Assembly (NCBI GenBank): GCA_009887095.1
Contig: QXYC01000023.1
Location: forward strand, 1-64,000
From: Candidatus Poseidoniales archaeon
GTDB taxonomy: Archaea > Thermoplasmatota > Poseidoniia > Poseidoniales > Poseidoniaceae
Direction of reading: 5' to 3'
Length of the DNA: 64,000 nucleotides
The translations under genes were made by a program, and so were the position numbers. The notes beneath the pieces were generated by a model. The model worked only from the letters and a program-made list of their open reading frames with translations, searched no databases and was not told where the DNA came from. Below are positions 9,381-18,343 of the stretch, one piece after another (the first letter of the stretch is position 1; each line of letters opens with the position of its first letter).

Positions 9381-9707
9381 ATGGAAATCATAAACAGAAT
9401 CGAAAACAAACTACTCAACCGTGTGGAAATCAGTTTCCGCTGGCAACACCTCGGAATGGCCACTCCTTCCCGCAAGGAAGTCATGGACCTTGTACGCACC
9501 CTTGAACCTGGGTCGAACCCAGACTGCATCGTTGTCAAGGACTGCAACACGCGCTTTGGCCAGCCATTGACCACAGGTATGGCATACATCTACAACAATC
9601 AAGAAGCCATGAGCGTTGAACCAGAATATATCCACAAGCGACACGAGCAATTCTGGACTCCAAAGGCACCAGAAGCTGAAGAATCCTCCGAAGGGGGTGA
9701 CGAGTGA
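9381..9707 (+). CDS. rps24e: ribosomal protein S24e
   Basis: This small-subunit protein is 108 residues from the chosen start. The family core is visible: N-terminal [19 protein letters not shown], then the [12 protein letters not shown] helix, [21 protein letters not shown] and the acidic tail [11 protein letters not shown]. The in-frame ATG at 9372 overlaps the AAGGAG ribosome-binding site (9366-9371). ATG 9381 sits 9 bases after it and matches the usual start of the family. The stop codon overlaps the start of rps27ae by one base (TGATG), so the two are translationally coupled. Confidence 0.93.
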   Translation: MEIINRIENKLLNRVEISFRWQHLGMATPSRKEVMDLVRTLEPGSNPDCIVVKDCNTRFGQPLTTGMAYIYNNQEAMSVEPEYIHKRHEQFWTPKAPEAEESSEGGDE

Positions 9708-9880
9708 TGGGCGACGGTCCTAAAGCTGGCGCAAAGTGGTCGAAGTACACCGTTGGTGAAGACGGCACCTTGACTCGCAACGCAGAGTTCTGTCCACAAT
9801 GTGGCCCAGGCGTGTTCTTGGCCGTTCACAAAGATCGCAAATCCTGCGGCCGCTGTGGATACACTGTGACCATTGAGTGA
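9707..9880 (+). CDS. rps27ae: ribosomal protein S27ae
   Basis: This is a 57-residue zinc-ribbon ribosomal protein. It reads [17 protein letters not shown]...[19 protein letters not shown]...[11 protein letters not shown]; the two pairs CPQC (residues 29-32) and CGRC (47-50) bind zinc. Its ATG overlaps the TGA stop of rps24e. This completes the rpo7-spt4-rps24e-rps27ae cluster. In many euryarchaea the Kae1 gene follows; here a convergent unrelated gene follows instead. The T-rich TTTTCC just after the stop may help termination. Confidence 0.92.
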   Translation: MGDGPKAGAKWSKYTVGEDGTLTRNAEFCPQCGPGVFLAVHKDRKSCGRCGYTVTIE

Positions 9881-9962
9881 TTTTCCTCTGGAAGATCCCC
9901 TGCTCTTTACGAAGACGTTGAGCGCAAGCGTTGAATTGGGAACGATGCCCGTGTATGAGTGC

Positions 9963-10889
9963 TTACAAGGCTGAGTCAATCCACTCGCCGTTGTTCAGCA
10001 ACATCATCACTCGCCGATCGACTGAGAGAATGTGAACAGGAATCTCAGGCATTGAAGTGCGCTCTACACCCTCGGCGGACAATCGTAGTTCCTCTCGCCA
10101 ACCCGCAACACGCCACGCTCGCTCTTCCTCGTTCCAAAAGGCATGTTGAACGGGGCCGGCCAGTTTTCCTTCAACTAATGTGACGCCTCCATCCAGCCAC
10201 ACAACGGCTCCGTCATCGTAGACCAATAGTTCATGGGTGGCATCGGCGTAAACTTGTTGGAGAACTCCATCATAGTGGAAGACATGTGTCGAAAGCAAAT
10301 CTCCTGAGTTCGCATCGTACGATTGAGTCCCACCGCCTCGTGACCAGACCTTCAACTGGTCATTTGAGTGGGTAATCGTAACAATGTCGTTTGCCCGTGG
10401 TAGTTTCTTCAATTCTGCCCATGTTGGGAGTTCCACTCGCCAGTGTTCTCCAGCGTCTCTCCCCATTGCATAGATACCTTTGCTGTACAAAACGAACGCA
10501 AATCCGGTGGGGTGACCACACAACGCTAACGGTTCTGCATCGAGGACATGGGACCACGCTGAGCCCGCAGGGTGTAGCGCCGTATCGATGCTTGTTCGGA
10601 TGCGCAAATCACCTCGCTCAACACCATCTTTGAGCGGCGTATCGAATTTGAAGGCTGCCATTCTAGCCATCAAAAGTTCATGATCCACCCACGTTGCGAC
10701 GACGACATCGTTTGTGATGCAGGTGTGCCGGACGCCCATTGGAAATGGCTTGCGCACTTCACCGGTGGGGGATAACGCTGCATCGAGGTATTGAAATTCG
10801 CCATCAATGCCCACAGCGAGGTGACCGGTTTTGTGTGGAATCACAGTCAAGGCGTGGAAGGGTACCTTTGGTGGAAGTTCCCCCGTCAT
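9963..10889 (-). CDS. hypothetical protein, beta-propeller-like
   Basis: I do not recognise this 308-residue protein by family. It appears soluble and beta-rich, with recurring short strands of the type 'hhhDDGAVVWLDGG', 'GEHWRVELP', 'NDQLKVWSRGGG' and 'ERAWRVAGW' spaced 35-50 residues apart. These look like blades of a WD/PQQ-like propeller without a strict motif. No signal peptide or membrane helix is present. It converges on rps27ae and diverges from dtdA, 75 bases away. The start ATG at 10889 leaves little room for a promoter; the reading frame itself is convincing. Confidence 0.65.
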   Translation of the reverse strand: MTGELPPKVPFHALTVIPHKTGHLAVGIDGEFQYLDAALSPTGEVRKPFPMGVRHTCITNDVVVATWVDHELLMARMAAFKFDTPLKDGVERGDLRIRTSIDTALHPAGSAWSHVLDAEPLALCGHPTGFAFVLYSKGIYAMGRDAGEHWRVELPTWAELKKLPRANDIVTITHSNDQLKVWSRGGGTQSYDANSGDLLSTHVFHYDGVLQQVYADATHELLVYDDGAVVWLDGGVTLVEGKLAGPVQHAFWNEEERAWRVAGWREELRLSAEGVERTSMPEIPVHILSVDRRVMMLLNNGEWIDSAL

Positions 10890-10964
10890 AGGTCATGGTT
10901 GTCGGGGTGGTTTGTCAATCCTCCCACACAACAGAGTGAAAAGACAGGCCACAGTGGTAAACTC

Positions 10965-11927
10965 ATGGGTGCGGACAATGTTGTGCTCATCGCAGTGAGT
11001 GGAGGCGACATCGCATCTACGAACCAAGCTGACTTTATCCGAAAAATTGGGGCATGGAAGGCCTTGACGGCTGTGGAGGGTTACCCCGCTTACGGAAGTC
11101 AACATGTCCGAATGTGGGTCTTTCCCGAAGGTGTCTTGCGTGAAGACAACATCGACCAACGTTGGTTCGAGTCAACAGGCGAAACGGTTCGTGAAGTCAT
11201 CTTTCCATCACGCCACGTCGCAGAAAGTGGGCGGGCATGTTTGACAGTTCACCCAATCGGTGTGATGCAACTTGATCCTCACAGTCACCCTCCATACGGT
11301 GGGAAAGCAGGGGACGCACCGCCGCCTTCAACACGCCTCGCCTCTTGGTGGCGATGTCTTCTCGAACGCACGCCGAATGTCGACTTAGGCGAAGCGTTCG
11401 ATGTTTCCCTTGAAGTAACCCATCATGGCCCTTGGCTCAATGTTCCATGTTTGTTCATCGAGGTTGGTTCCACATCGGCAACATGGGGTCACGCCGGCGC
11501 AGCGGCATTGCTCGGTCAACTCATTCACGATGGCTTGGGTTTGGATGGAGGTCCAGGCTTTGGTTCATGGGATGAAGAAGTGAACAAGGGCGAACCGGTT
11601 CTCATCACGTTGGGTGGCGGGCACTATGCGCCCCGAGGAAACATCATCGCTTCAACAGAAGGCGTTTGGTTGGGTCACATGCTCGCCACCTATGCGTTGC
11701 CATTTGAGGACGAACCAGAAGAGGGGCAACTTGCCTCTGGCTTGTGGCGGCAATCCATTGATGCAGCCCTTGCTTCGACTCAACGAGCCTTCCCCGGTGG
11801 AAACATTGTGTTCTCGATGGATCGAAAGGCGTTCAAGGGGTGGCAACGACAAGCCATTCGGAAGCATTTGTCTGACTTAGGAATTCCACTTTTGAAGCGA
11901 AAAGGCGTGCTTGGTTTAGTTGAATGA
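10965..11927 (+). CDS. dtdA: D-aminoacyl-tRNA deacylase (DtdA/GEK1 type)
   Basis: DtdA removes D-amino acids wrongly attached to tRNA and occurs in archaea and plants. The 320-residue protein holds the family signatures FDVSLEVTHHGPWLNVPCLF (about residues 145-164), EVGSTSATW, and LGGGHYAPRGN with the zinc-binding GHYAPR. The frame is open 174 bases further upstream, but that part overlaps the divergent gene's start and does not resemble the family. MGADNVVLIAVSGGDIAS at 10965 is the natural start. It precedes a proline dehydrogenase gene by 72 bases on the same strand, possibly co-transcribed. Confidence 0.88.
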   Translation: MGADNVVLIAVSGGDIASTNQADFIRKIGAWKALTAVEGYPAYGSQHVRMWVFPEGVLREDNIDQRWFESTGETVREVIFPSRHVAESGRACLTVHPIGVMQLDPHSHPPYGGKAGDAPPPSTRLASWWRCLLERTPNVDLGEAFDVSLEVTHHGPWLNVPCLFIEVGSTSATWGHAGAAALLGQLIHDGLGLDGGPGFGSWDEEVNKGEPVLITLGGGHYAPRGNIIASTEGVWLGHMLATYALPFEDEPEEGQLASGLWRQSIDAALASTQRAFPGGNIVFSMDRKAFKGWQRQAIRKHLSDLGIPLLKRKGVLGLVE

Positions 11928-11999
11928 TGTCAAACCCTTCAACCATAAGAGCAACAAGCCTCAAGAATCTCCTGCACTGACAATGAAACAGGTGAAGCC

Positions 12000-12977
12000 A
12001 TGGTCGGTCTCTTTTCTCGAACGGTCGTGGCCGCTACCGTTCGTATGCCAAAATGGTTCGTCGGTTGGGTTTCACGGCGTTATGTGGCTGGTTCAACGCT
12101 TGATGATGCGCTCCGAATCATGAAACGTCTGAGCAGTGAAGGAGCATGCTTCACGGTCGATGTTTTGGGGGAAGAAATCTCTAACATGGACGAAGCGCAA
12201 TTTTTCCTCGATGAATACGTTCGAGTTCTCCAAGCCATTCGCTCTTCAAATTTAGATGCGAATTTATCGATCAAGCCGACAGCGTTTGGCTTGCTTATCG
12301 ACAAAGAAAAAGGCATGGCAAACATCGAGAAACTTGTTCGGATGGCTAATGAGCAGAATATGTTTGTTCGCCTCGACATGGAAGACCATCGCGTCACAAC
12401 AGATACGATTCAGGCCGTCATCGACCTCCACAAACAAGGGCTCACCAATGTTGGTACCGTCCTTCAGGGTCGCCTCTTCAGAACGCTTGACGACATCAAT
12501 TACCTTGAAACTGAACTCGGCCCAGCAGCTGACTACAGAATCTGCAAGGGAATCTATCTCGAACCAGAAGAAATAGCCTACACAGGTTACCAGGATATTG
12601 TTGACGCAACAAATGCCTCCATCGATCGAATGCTTGCGGCTGGTGCGTACTGCTCGATAGCAAGCCATGACCTTCCAGTTATCAACCACGCAACATCTGC
12701 ATTGGAATCGTTCGGAATGGGTCCCGGGATCGAAGACCCTCGAACAAATTCAGGGGATGCCCGGGATTTCAAAGGGCCCGGCTATGAATTTCAAATGCTC
12801 CTTGGTGTTCGTGGACCCCTTCGTAGAAAATTAGCCGCTGCGGGTCACCGCACCCGGGTGTACATACCGTACGGCGAAAAGTGGTATGAGTACAGCATAC
12901 GCCGTTTGAAAGAAAACCCAACTGTGGGCGCTCAAGTTGCCAAGGCATTCTTGATGCCCTGGACAAATCGTCCATAA
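12000..12977 (+). CDS. proline dehydrogenase (PRODH), monofunctional
   Basis: The enzyme oxidises proline to pyrroline-5-carboxylate with FAD, feeding electrons to quinone. The 325-residue TIM-barrel protein has LSIKPTAFGL, FVRLDMEDHRVTTDT, GTVLQGRLFRT, RICKGIYLEP, the CSIASHDLPVI strand, the VYIPYGEKWYEYSIRRLKEN signature near residues 290-310 and a C-terminal helix. It is the single-domain form without the P5C dehydrogenase half. The ATG follows AGGTGAAGCC, a good ribosome-binding site. Its stop touches the stop of the convergent zinc-finger gene. Together with an Xaa-Pro aminopeptidase elsewhere in the window it suggests use of proline-rich peptides. A bacterial origin is likely but not tested. 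Confidence 0.9.
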   Translation: MVGLFSRTVVAATVRMPKWFVGWVSRRYVAGSTLDDALRIMKRLSSEGACFTVDVLGEEISNMDEAQFFLDEYVRVLQAIRSSNLDANLSIKPTAFGLLIDKEKGMANIEKLVRMANEQNMFVRLDMEDHRVTTDTIQAVIDLHKQGLTNVGTVLQGRLFRTLDDINYLETELGPAADYRICKGIYLEPEEIAYTGYQDIVDATNASIDRMLAAGAYCSIASHDLPVINHATSALESFGMGPGIEDPRTNSGDARDFKGPGYEFQMLLGVRGPLRRKLAAAGHRTRVYIPYGEKWYEYSIRRLKENPTVGAQVAKAFLMPWTNRP

Positions 12978-13754
12978 TCAGCGTCTTGGCTGCTTTCTAC
13001 GACGGTTGTTTGGATTGACACCCTTCTTCGTAATTTCTTTGGGAAGCACTGGATTTGGATTGAATCCGAGTCGGCCCTCTTTCCATGCTTGGCGTCGTTC
13101 CCTCGGAGTGCGGGGTTCAAAGTGCTCAGGATTTGGTGGTTCATGCAAATACATTCGCTTGATATCTGGTGCATCGACCGTACCACGGAGAGTTCGACCT
13201 CTTCCCGTATGGATGGCTCGGATTCGCCATGTTTTTCCTTCGAGGTCAATGAGGTGTCCTGCAGTATATTTCGTCTCCTCAGGAACAACCAACACGTCAG
13301 CTTCAGATTCTTCCCCGCGCGTCATGGTGAGTTTCACACGCACCATGTCAGAGCGAAGGGCTGAGGCACGAGCGATGAGGCTCGCTTCGGCTCGCTTTGC
13401 TTTCTTTCCATTGTGGAGTTCAATCTGATTGATTCGCCAAAGTTTCTCACCGTCCTTGAAAACGTCCTCGAGTTCGATCATTTCATCGGCGTCTATTTCC
13501 AATCGAGAGGTGCTTGATTGGGGGCCTTCAGTGAGGATGAATGGGATTTCGACAACTGGTGGAGGCCGAATATGTACTGTGTGTACCTTGCTGCAATCAA
13601 TGCATTTTAGCAAGTAATCTGCACCTGTTCCTTTGGGTTTCTCATTGAGTATTTCATGACCAGTCAAATCATCGCAAATCGGGCAGTGAACTGCATTTTC
13701 GAGAAAGACTTCCTCTTCTTCGAAAAAATCGTCCATCGATTTGTCGTCTTCCAT
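12978..13754 (-). CDS. HVO_0476-like zinc-finger protein
   Basis: This is an archaeal protein of about 258 residues. An acidic N-terminus (EDDKSMDDFFEEEEVF) is followed by a zinc finger with CPIC near residue 21 and CIDC near 47, then a beta-rich region and a basic C-terminus ending NNRRRKQPRR. It resembles the HVO_0476 family of small archaeal zinc-finger proteins, whose role is not established; nucleic-acid binding is a guess from the basic tail. The frame is open to 13853, but that begins with TTG 3 bases from a divergent gene. ATGs at 13766, 13754 or 13736 are realistic starts, and 13754 is chosen tentatively. Confidence 0.75.
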   Translation of the reverse strand: MEDDKSMDDFFEEEEVFLENAVHCPICDDLTGHEILNEKPKGTGADYLLKCIDCSKVHTVHIRPPPVVEIPFILTEGPQSSTSRLEIDADEMIELEDVFKDGEKLWRINQIELHNGKKAKRAEASLIARASALRSDMVRVKLTMTRGEESEADVLVVPEETKYTAGHLIDLEGKTWRIRAIHTGRGRTLRGTVDAPDIKRMYLHEPPNPEHFEPRTPRERRQAWKEGRLGFNPNPVLPKEITKKGVNPNNRRRKQPRR

Positions 13755-13856
13755 GCAGTTCCCCATGCTCTGCGCGCAATCCCTCTCGTTTGAAGTCACC
13801 GGCGCATGATGTGGTCGGATGCGAGGCTTCAAGGGGGTGCCACATGAGGCCAATTC

Positions 13857-14600
13857 ATGTCAAGTGAAGCGGGGGCCGATGCGACGCTCGACAAAACTGA
13901 TGCGCTCGCTCAGTTGCTGAGTGCCGACCCATTGCGAAGCCGAGACGAGCCCGAAATCGCTGCAAATATTGGGTCACAACTTCAGCACATGGGCCTTTCT
14001 ACATGGTCAATTTCTGTTCACCGACGCCTGCGGGATGCACTGGCCCGTCTCAAGCCCCAACGAATGATCGAGGTTGGCGGTGGCATCGGCCACCGCTCGG
14101 CTTGGGTGTATGACCTCTTCACCTCGGATGGGTTCACTCCCGAACGGTATGACATCATCGAAAATGGCGCTAAATTTGCCGTCATCTTACATCGACTCAT
14201 GACCCGTTACGAAGGGGAATCCTACACCAAAATTGTTGTTGGCGTTCTCGATGCATTGGTGGGGGAAACCCTTGCATGGAAGGCAGCATCATCCACAGGA
14301 CTTGAAGTGGGCGACGCACCAATCCAACCGGAAGCCGATGCCATCATTGTCGATGGGACAAACGCTCAACGGGCAAAGAATGTAGAACTGATGCTACCAT
14401 TTTTGGCTCCGGGTGGCGTTCTTTTTACGCTCGAACCTGACATGCCAGTTGGCGATGTTGAACCCGAAGATGCGGACGGTATGGAACTCGTGAACGGGTT
14501 CAATGAATGGATTGAATTGATTCAATCGTGCAATGAAACACATCATATTGGATTCATGCCGCTCTTCGGTGGTACGTTGGTTGCGATGGTACGAAAATAA
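13857..14600 (+). CDS. SAM-dependent methyltransferase-like protein
   Basis: The 247-residue protein has a Rossmann methyltransferase-like core. Motif I RMIEVGGGIGHRSAW lies near residues 69-83, an acidic/helix part YDIIENGAKFAVILHRLM follows, then the strand ADAIIVDGTNAQRAKNVELMLPFL and LAPGGVLFTLEPDMP. This order (motif I, post I, D-rich strand, 'PGG' turn) is that of O-methyltransferase-like enzymes, but the substrate cannot be told. The ATG follows GAGGCCAATTC. It is divergent from the zinc-finger gene and convergent with the subtilase gene, with its stop touching the latter's end. Confidence 0.65.
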   Translation: MSSEAGADATLDKTDALAQLLSADPLRSRDEPEIAANIGSQLQHMGLSTWSISVHRRLRDALARLKPQRMIEVGGGIGHRSAWVYDLFTSDGFTPERYDIIENGAKFAVILHRLMTRYEGESYTKIVVGVLDALVGETLAWKAASSTGLEVGDAPIQPEADAIIVDGTNAQRAKNVELMLPFLAPGGVLFTLEPDMPVGDVEPEDADGMELVNGFNEWIELIQSCNETHHIGFMPLFGGTLVAMVRK

Positions 14601-15845
14601 TCATTCATCGGAATTTGCAGCATCGATGAGCGCCTTGATCTGTAACAGGCCGTAGCCGTAATTGTCGTCATGACCGGTTTGGGAGGGGCGTGGCATCGAT
14701 GATTGCTGAATCCATTCCTTCACCTGATTGATGTTTGCGATGTCGTCTTGGGTTCCATTCGCTGCGAGTTCTGGGTTGTTTTGGAGCAACATGGCAATCG
14801 CTCCAGTGACGTACACTGTTGCAGCGCTAGTGCCATCACTTAATGACCAAGTTCCTTCCTTGTTGATGACGGCGACCGACTTTGCTGGCGCCACAATCTC
14901 TGGTTTCTTGTGAGGGTCCGATCGAGGCGTAATGATTGGCAGCGGCCAAATGCGGCCATTGTTATCTCCAACGGACGAACCTTCCCAATGGGTGCCTGAT
15001 TGCGTTGCGCCACCTACGCAAATAACGGCTGTTTCACTGCAAGGGGTAGCGACGTCTCCATCGTCATCGTCCCCACCATCGTTCCCTGCTGCTGCGATGA
15101 CAAAGATTCCAGATTCAACAGCTTCTTCTGCTGCTTGGGCAGATGAACGACCATTTCCAAAATTAAACGGGAGAATACCTGGCGCTCCACCGAGGGATAG
15201 CGAAATGATGTGTGCACCATTTTCAGCACACCAGTCGATGGCATCGGCCACGACTGTGTCATCGCCGGAGCCGTTTTCAGCGAGTGCTTTAGCGACCAGC
15301 AGGTTGACTTTTGGCGCCACTCCTTTCATCCATCCATCGGCGACTAAAATTCCTGCCATGCTCGTGCCGTGCCCGTGGTCATCGTAGGGGTTGTTCGCTC
15401 CGCCAACAAAATCCTTCCATTTGGTCACTTTTAGACCATCGAGGTCCTGATGGTCTGGATTCAGTCCTGAATCGACAATGCAAACTGTTACGCCTGCCCC
15501 GTTCAAGTTGACTTGATCAGCCTGAATCAAATCACTGTACACACGCTGGGAGTCAAGGGCTGCATCACCCGGGCGATAGCCTGTGAGTGCATCACCGTCA
15601 AACAGCACAAAACCAGCGTACGCAAGACTCACAATCATAATTAACGTGATTGAGAAACTGACGATTTTTTTTGCGGTCTGAATGTCCTCATCGAGTTGTG
15701 GTTGGCGTGTTTGTGGTGGGTGCAGGATTGCCTTTTGGCTATCCCAGACACTTGGCTGCGAGATCTGAGGCAATGGTTGCAGGGGCGGCATCACGACCCG
15801 GTTGTGCTCGTTCTGAACACCCTCATCACTAATTTGCTCTTCCAT
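14601..15845 (-). CDS. membrane-anchored subtilisin-like serine protease (S8)
   Basis: The 414-residue protein has a ~60-residue Pro/Gln-rich N-terminus, one membrane helix (about 61-82), a short linker and an S8 protease domain outside the cell. The catalytic triad is visible: Asp125 in VCIVDSGLNPDHQ, His159 in DDHGHGTSMAG and Ser in SDGTSAATVYVTG near residue 346; the oxyanion Asn is in AAAGNDGG. It lacks the long propeptide of classical subtilases. ATG 15845 is preferred over a TTG at 15854; it lies 5 bases after the stop of the upstream sufS gene, so the two are likely co-transcribed. The substrate is unknown; shedding of surface proteins or peptide feeding are options. Confidence 0.88.
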   Translation of the reverse strand: MEEQISDEGVQNEHNRVVMPPLQPLPQISQPSVWDSQKAILHPPQTRQPQLDEDIQTAKKIVSFSITLIMIVSLAYAGFVLFDGDALTGYRPGDAALDSQRVYSDLIQADQVNLNGAGVTVCIVDSGLNPDHQDLDGLKVTKWKDFVGGANNPYDDHGHGTSMAGILVADGWMKGVAPKVNLLVAKALAENGSGDDTVVADAIDWCAENGAHIISLSLGGAPGILPFNFGNGRSSAQAAEEAVESGIFVIAAAGNDGGDDDDGDVATPCSETAVICVGGATQSGTHWEGSSVGDNNGRIWPLPIITPRSDPHKKPEIVAPAKSVAVINKEGTWSLSDGTSAATVYVTGAIAMLLQNNPELAANGTQDDIANINQVKEWIQQSSMPRPSQTGHDDNYGYGLLQIKALIDAANSDE

Positions 15846-15850
15846 TTGAA

Positions 15851-17068
15851 TCAACTGAACGCTTGGACGGCCTCTTCGAAGGTGTCAGCAAACAATTTCA
15901 CTTCTTCTTCGGTGTTGTAAAAATATGCGGATGCCCTGAGGGACCCATTTGCATGTCCTCGGGCGTTAAACCATGAGTGGACACAGTGCTGACCACTGCG
16001 AACCATCACGCCTGCTGCTTCGTCGAGCAACAGTGCGATGTCATGTGCAGGAAGATCATGCATCAAAATAGAGCAGATACCGCCTCGTTCCGCAGGGTCT
16101 TTTGGGCCGATGATGTCCACACCAGCCAAACCACTCACTGTGTCGCTCATAATTCTGTTCAACTTGATTTCATGCTGCTTTACGGCGCTCATGTCAAGTG
16201 CAGCGAGGTAATCAATTGCCGCTCCTGTTCCAATCATGCCGGAAAAATGGCCAAGTCCACCTTCAAACCGTGCCGGTGGTGCAGCCCATTCGATTGAATC
16301 GTAGGTCGAGGTTTGAACCGTTTGTCCTCCAGCTTGGATGGTGCGTAAATTCTCCAGTAGGTCGTACCGCCCCCACAAGCCACCCATCCCGGAGGGACCA
16401 CACATTTTGTGGATTGAGAAGGCGAGGAAATCGATGTCCAAATCTTGGACGTCGACGTTCATATGAGGTGTAGATTGCGCCCCGTCGACACAAATCAATG
16501 CGCCATGGTCATGTGTGATTTTTGCTATTTCTTTAATCGGGAGGGTGACTCCGTCGAGGTTGCCAACATGGCTCATGGATACGAGTTTCAGTTTTGATCC
16601 TGCTTCTGCACATGCTGCCTCAAAGCCTTCGATGTCGAATGAATTGTCTGGATTCGATGCTACGATTCGGTGGTCGACGCCTTGCTCACGTCCGAGTTGA
16701 AGCCATGGGACGAGGTTGGAGTTGTGCTCTCGGTCGGTTGTTAGCACGACGTCGCCTTTGTCCCACTTCATTCCATGTGCGACTTGATTCAAGGATTGAG
16801 TTGCGTTTCTTGTGAACACCATTTCGTTCTTGCTGTTTGCATTGATGAAGGCCGCCAACTTTGTGCGAGCTGTCGCTGTTTGTCGGGAAACTTTCGTTCC
16901 ATACCTGTGAACCGAACGACCACCACATCCTGGACTTGTCGTGTAGTATTCATGAATGGCATCGACAACAGAATCCGGTTTCAGTGTCACGCATGCATTA
17001 TCGAGGTATGCGAGGTTTGGATCTGCTCTAAGCGTCGGGAAATCTTCTCTAAGTTGCTTGAAATTCAT
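15851..17068 (-). CDS. sufS: cysteine desulfurase, SufS/CsdA type
   Basis: This PLP enzyme moves sulfur from cysteine for iron-sulfur and thio-cofactor assembly. In the 405-residue protein the PLP lysine is in FSIHKMCGPSGMGGLWGR (about residue 225). The persulfide cysteine is in VMVRSGQHCVHSW, near residue 365. ICVDGAQSTPH holds the PLP-contacting Asp and Gln. ATG 17068 overlaps the TGA of the upstream membrane-protein gene by one base (TGATG); two in-frame GTGs just upstream are less likely. No sufBCD genes are adjacent. Placement between a zinc-ribbon membrane protein and a protease is unusual for sufS. Confidence 0.9.
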   Translation of the reverse strand: MNFKQLREDFPTLRADPNLAYLDNACVTLKPDSVVDAIHEYYTTSPGCGGRSVHRYGTKVSRQTATARTKLAAFINANSKNEMVFTRNATQSLNQVAHGMKWDKGDVVLTTDREHNSNLVPWLQLGREQGVDHRIVASNPDNSFDIEGFEAACAEAGSKLKLVSMSHVGNLDGVTLPIKEIAKITHDHGALICVDGAQSTPHMNVDVQDLDIDFLAFSIHKMCGPSGMGGLWGRYDLLENLRTIQAGGQTVQTSTYDSIEWAAPPARFEGGLGHFSGMIGTGAAIDYLAALDMSAVKQHEIKLNRIMSDTVSGLAGVDIIGPKDPAERGGICSILMHDLPAHDIALLLDEAAGVMVRSGQHCVHSWFNARGHANGSLRASAYFYNTEEEVKLFADTFEEAVQAFS

Positions 17069-18234
17069 CACCACACCTCCACATCAGACAGGAAATCGAG
17101 GACGGGTGCATTAATTCCACATGACGGACAATCATATCGAGTTGGTGTCGTTGATTTGCACTTTGGACACGCTTTGCCGACAGCCGATCGTCCAGTGCAC
17201 CCTTCTGTTACGCACGGTACCATGATTTCACCCTTCTTGTTTCGAGATATGCTCACCTCTTCGTTACATTCCGGGCAGACCGATTTACCGTGGTTTGCAA
17301 CGGAGGTGGTTCCGCTTTGAATCAGGAGTTCAGCATCTGCTGCTATGGCTGCTTTGGTGCGTACCACTGTGTCTTGGCCAAGCATCCGTTGTGGGTACCA
17401 AACAACCATCATCAGCACAGGAAGAGAAAGCAGTCCGAACACGATGTGCACGAGCAGTGTGCCGATTGTGCCAACGCTTTGATCGGCAATGTAATGCGCC
17501 CCAGCCCATGATGAGAGCGTTGTAGTTCCCGTCCATGTAAGCAACATGAGGCCCCAACCACTCAGCGAATGCTCTGCCATTTCCATTTCCATCAATCGAA
17601 CGTCTTCGTGAAGGTGGTATTCCTCGATGTGCAAGTCTCGTGTTTCAGACACGGCTTTCCAAAAGAAGTAAATGAAGAAGAGAACGACGAGGATCACCAA
17701 TGTTCCCATCATCATTTGGGATGCGCTCACTCCGATTGGGAACGATGGGTTTTCGTTGTGGTACAACAATTGTGCTACGATGAATAGATTCCAGAACGCG
17801 AGCAAAGATATTGCGTGGGTTCGCATGATTGGAAAGAGCGACCAGATCTGAACCGCAAACCAAACCCAAAGAATGACTGAGAGAATCATTTGGAGGAAGA
17901 CAGCACTGGATACGGATTGAATCCCTTCGGCACCGATGAGCATAGGGTCGCCCCCACTCATCACCTCAGGAGAAAGTGAACCCAGCAAGAATGCCACTGC
18001 TCCAAGCGCCATTGTGATCCAATGCTTTCGCTCCCATTCGAAAATAGCCAGCTTTGTTTGAAATTGCACTTCACACTGGAGCCTGTCAAGAGGTGCTGCG
18101 AGTTCATGGAGGCTGGATACAGAAACGAGTGGTGAAAAATCACGAAGGCGGAATGGCATGCCTCCATGGTCGGTTCCTGCGGCTACATCCCCCTCTGAGA
18201 GTGCCACAGAGTCAGGACCATGTTCCTCGCTCAT
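17068..18234 (-). CDS. polytopic membrane protein with C-terminal zinc ribbons
   Basis: The protein is about 388 residues. After a ~70-residue soluble N-terminus there are about six membrane helices, for example ITMALGAVAFLLGSL, MILSVILWVWFAVQIW, LLAFWNLFIVAQLL, LVILVVLFFIYFFW, LMLLTWTGTTTLSSW and VHIVFGLLSLPVLMMVV. The cytoplasmic C-terminus has a CPEC...C zinc ribbon followed by CPKC...CPSC (last ~75 residues). I do not know the family. The frame is open to a GTG at 18279, with a possible TATA (AAATATCA) at about 18292-18299. ATG 18234 is taken as start. It is translationally coupled to sufS. Confidence 0.72.
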   Translation of the reverse strand: MSEEHGPDSVALSEGDVAAGTDHGGMPFRLRDFSPLVSVSSLHELAAPLDRLQCEVQFQTKLAIFEWERKHWITMALGAVAFLLGSLSPEVMSGGDPMLIGAEGIQSVSSAVFLQMILSVILWVWFAVQIWSLFPIMRTHAISLLAFWNLFIVAQLLYHNENPSFPIGVSASQMMMGTLVILVVLFFIYFFWKAVSETRDLHIEEYHLHEDVRLMEMEMAEHSLSGWGLMLLTWTGTTTLSSWAGAHYIADQSVGTIGTLLVHIVFGLLSLPVLMMVVWYPQRMLGQDTVVRTKAAIAADAELLIQSGTTSVANHGKSVCPECNEEVSISRNKKGEIMVPCVTEGCTGRSAVGKACPKCKSTTPTRYDCPSCGINAPVLDFLSDVEVW

Positions 18235-18310
18235 GCACTGGCTAAGAGGTCTCCCTATGAGTTCTTTTGCTCGGGCCACTACATTTTCTCATTGATATTT
18301 TTCCGTGAGC

Positions 18311-18318
18311 ATTAAACG
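18311..18318 (+). promoter_or_regulatory. candidate TATA box for tRNA-Ser
   Basis: ATTAAACG (within GCATTAAACGGGG) lies about 26-33 bases before the first base of the mature tRNA-Ser at 18344, the expected spacing for an archaeal TATA box. The match is modest. Confidence 0.4.
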
Positions 18319-18343
18319 GGGAAGGCAAGTGGCCGAGTTACAA

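Noticed and set aside
9959-10183. 74-codon plus-strand frame after rps27ae
   Set aside because: Antisense to the C-terminal part of the well-supported minus-strand gene; arginine-rich shadow with no motif. Kae1 was looked for here and not found.
10791-10964. N-terminal extension of the dtdA frame
   Set aside because: It overlaps the start of the divergent gene, does not resemble the family and is not needed; MGADNVVLIAVSGG is the natural start.
13755-13853. N-terminal extension of the zinc-finger frame to a TTG
   Set aside because: It would leave three bases to a divergent gene and uses a rare start; ATGs inside fit better.
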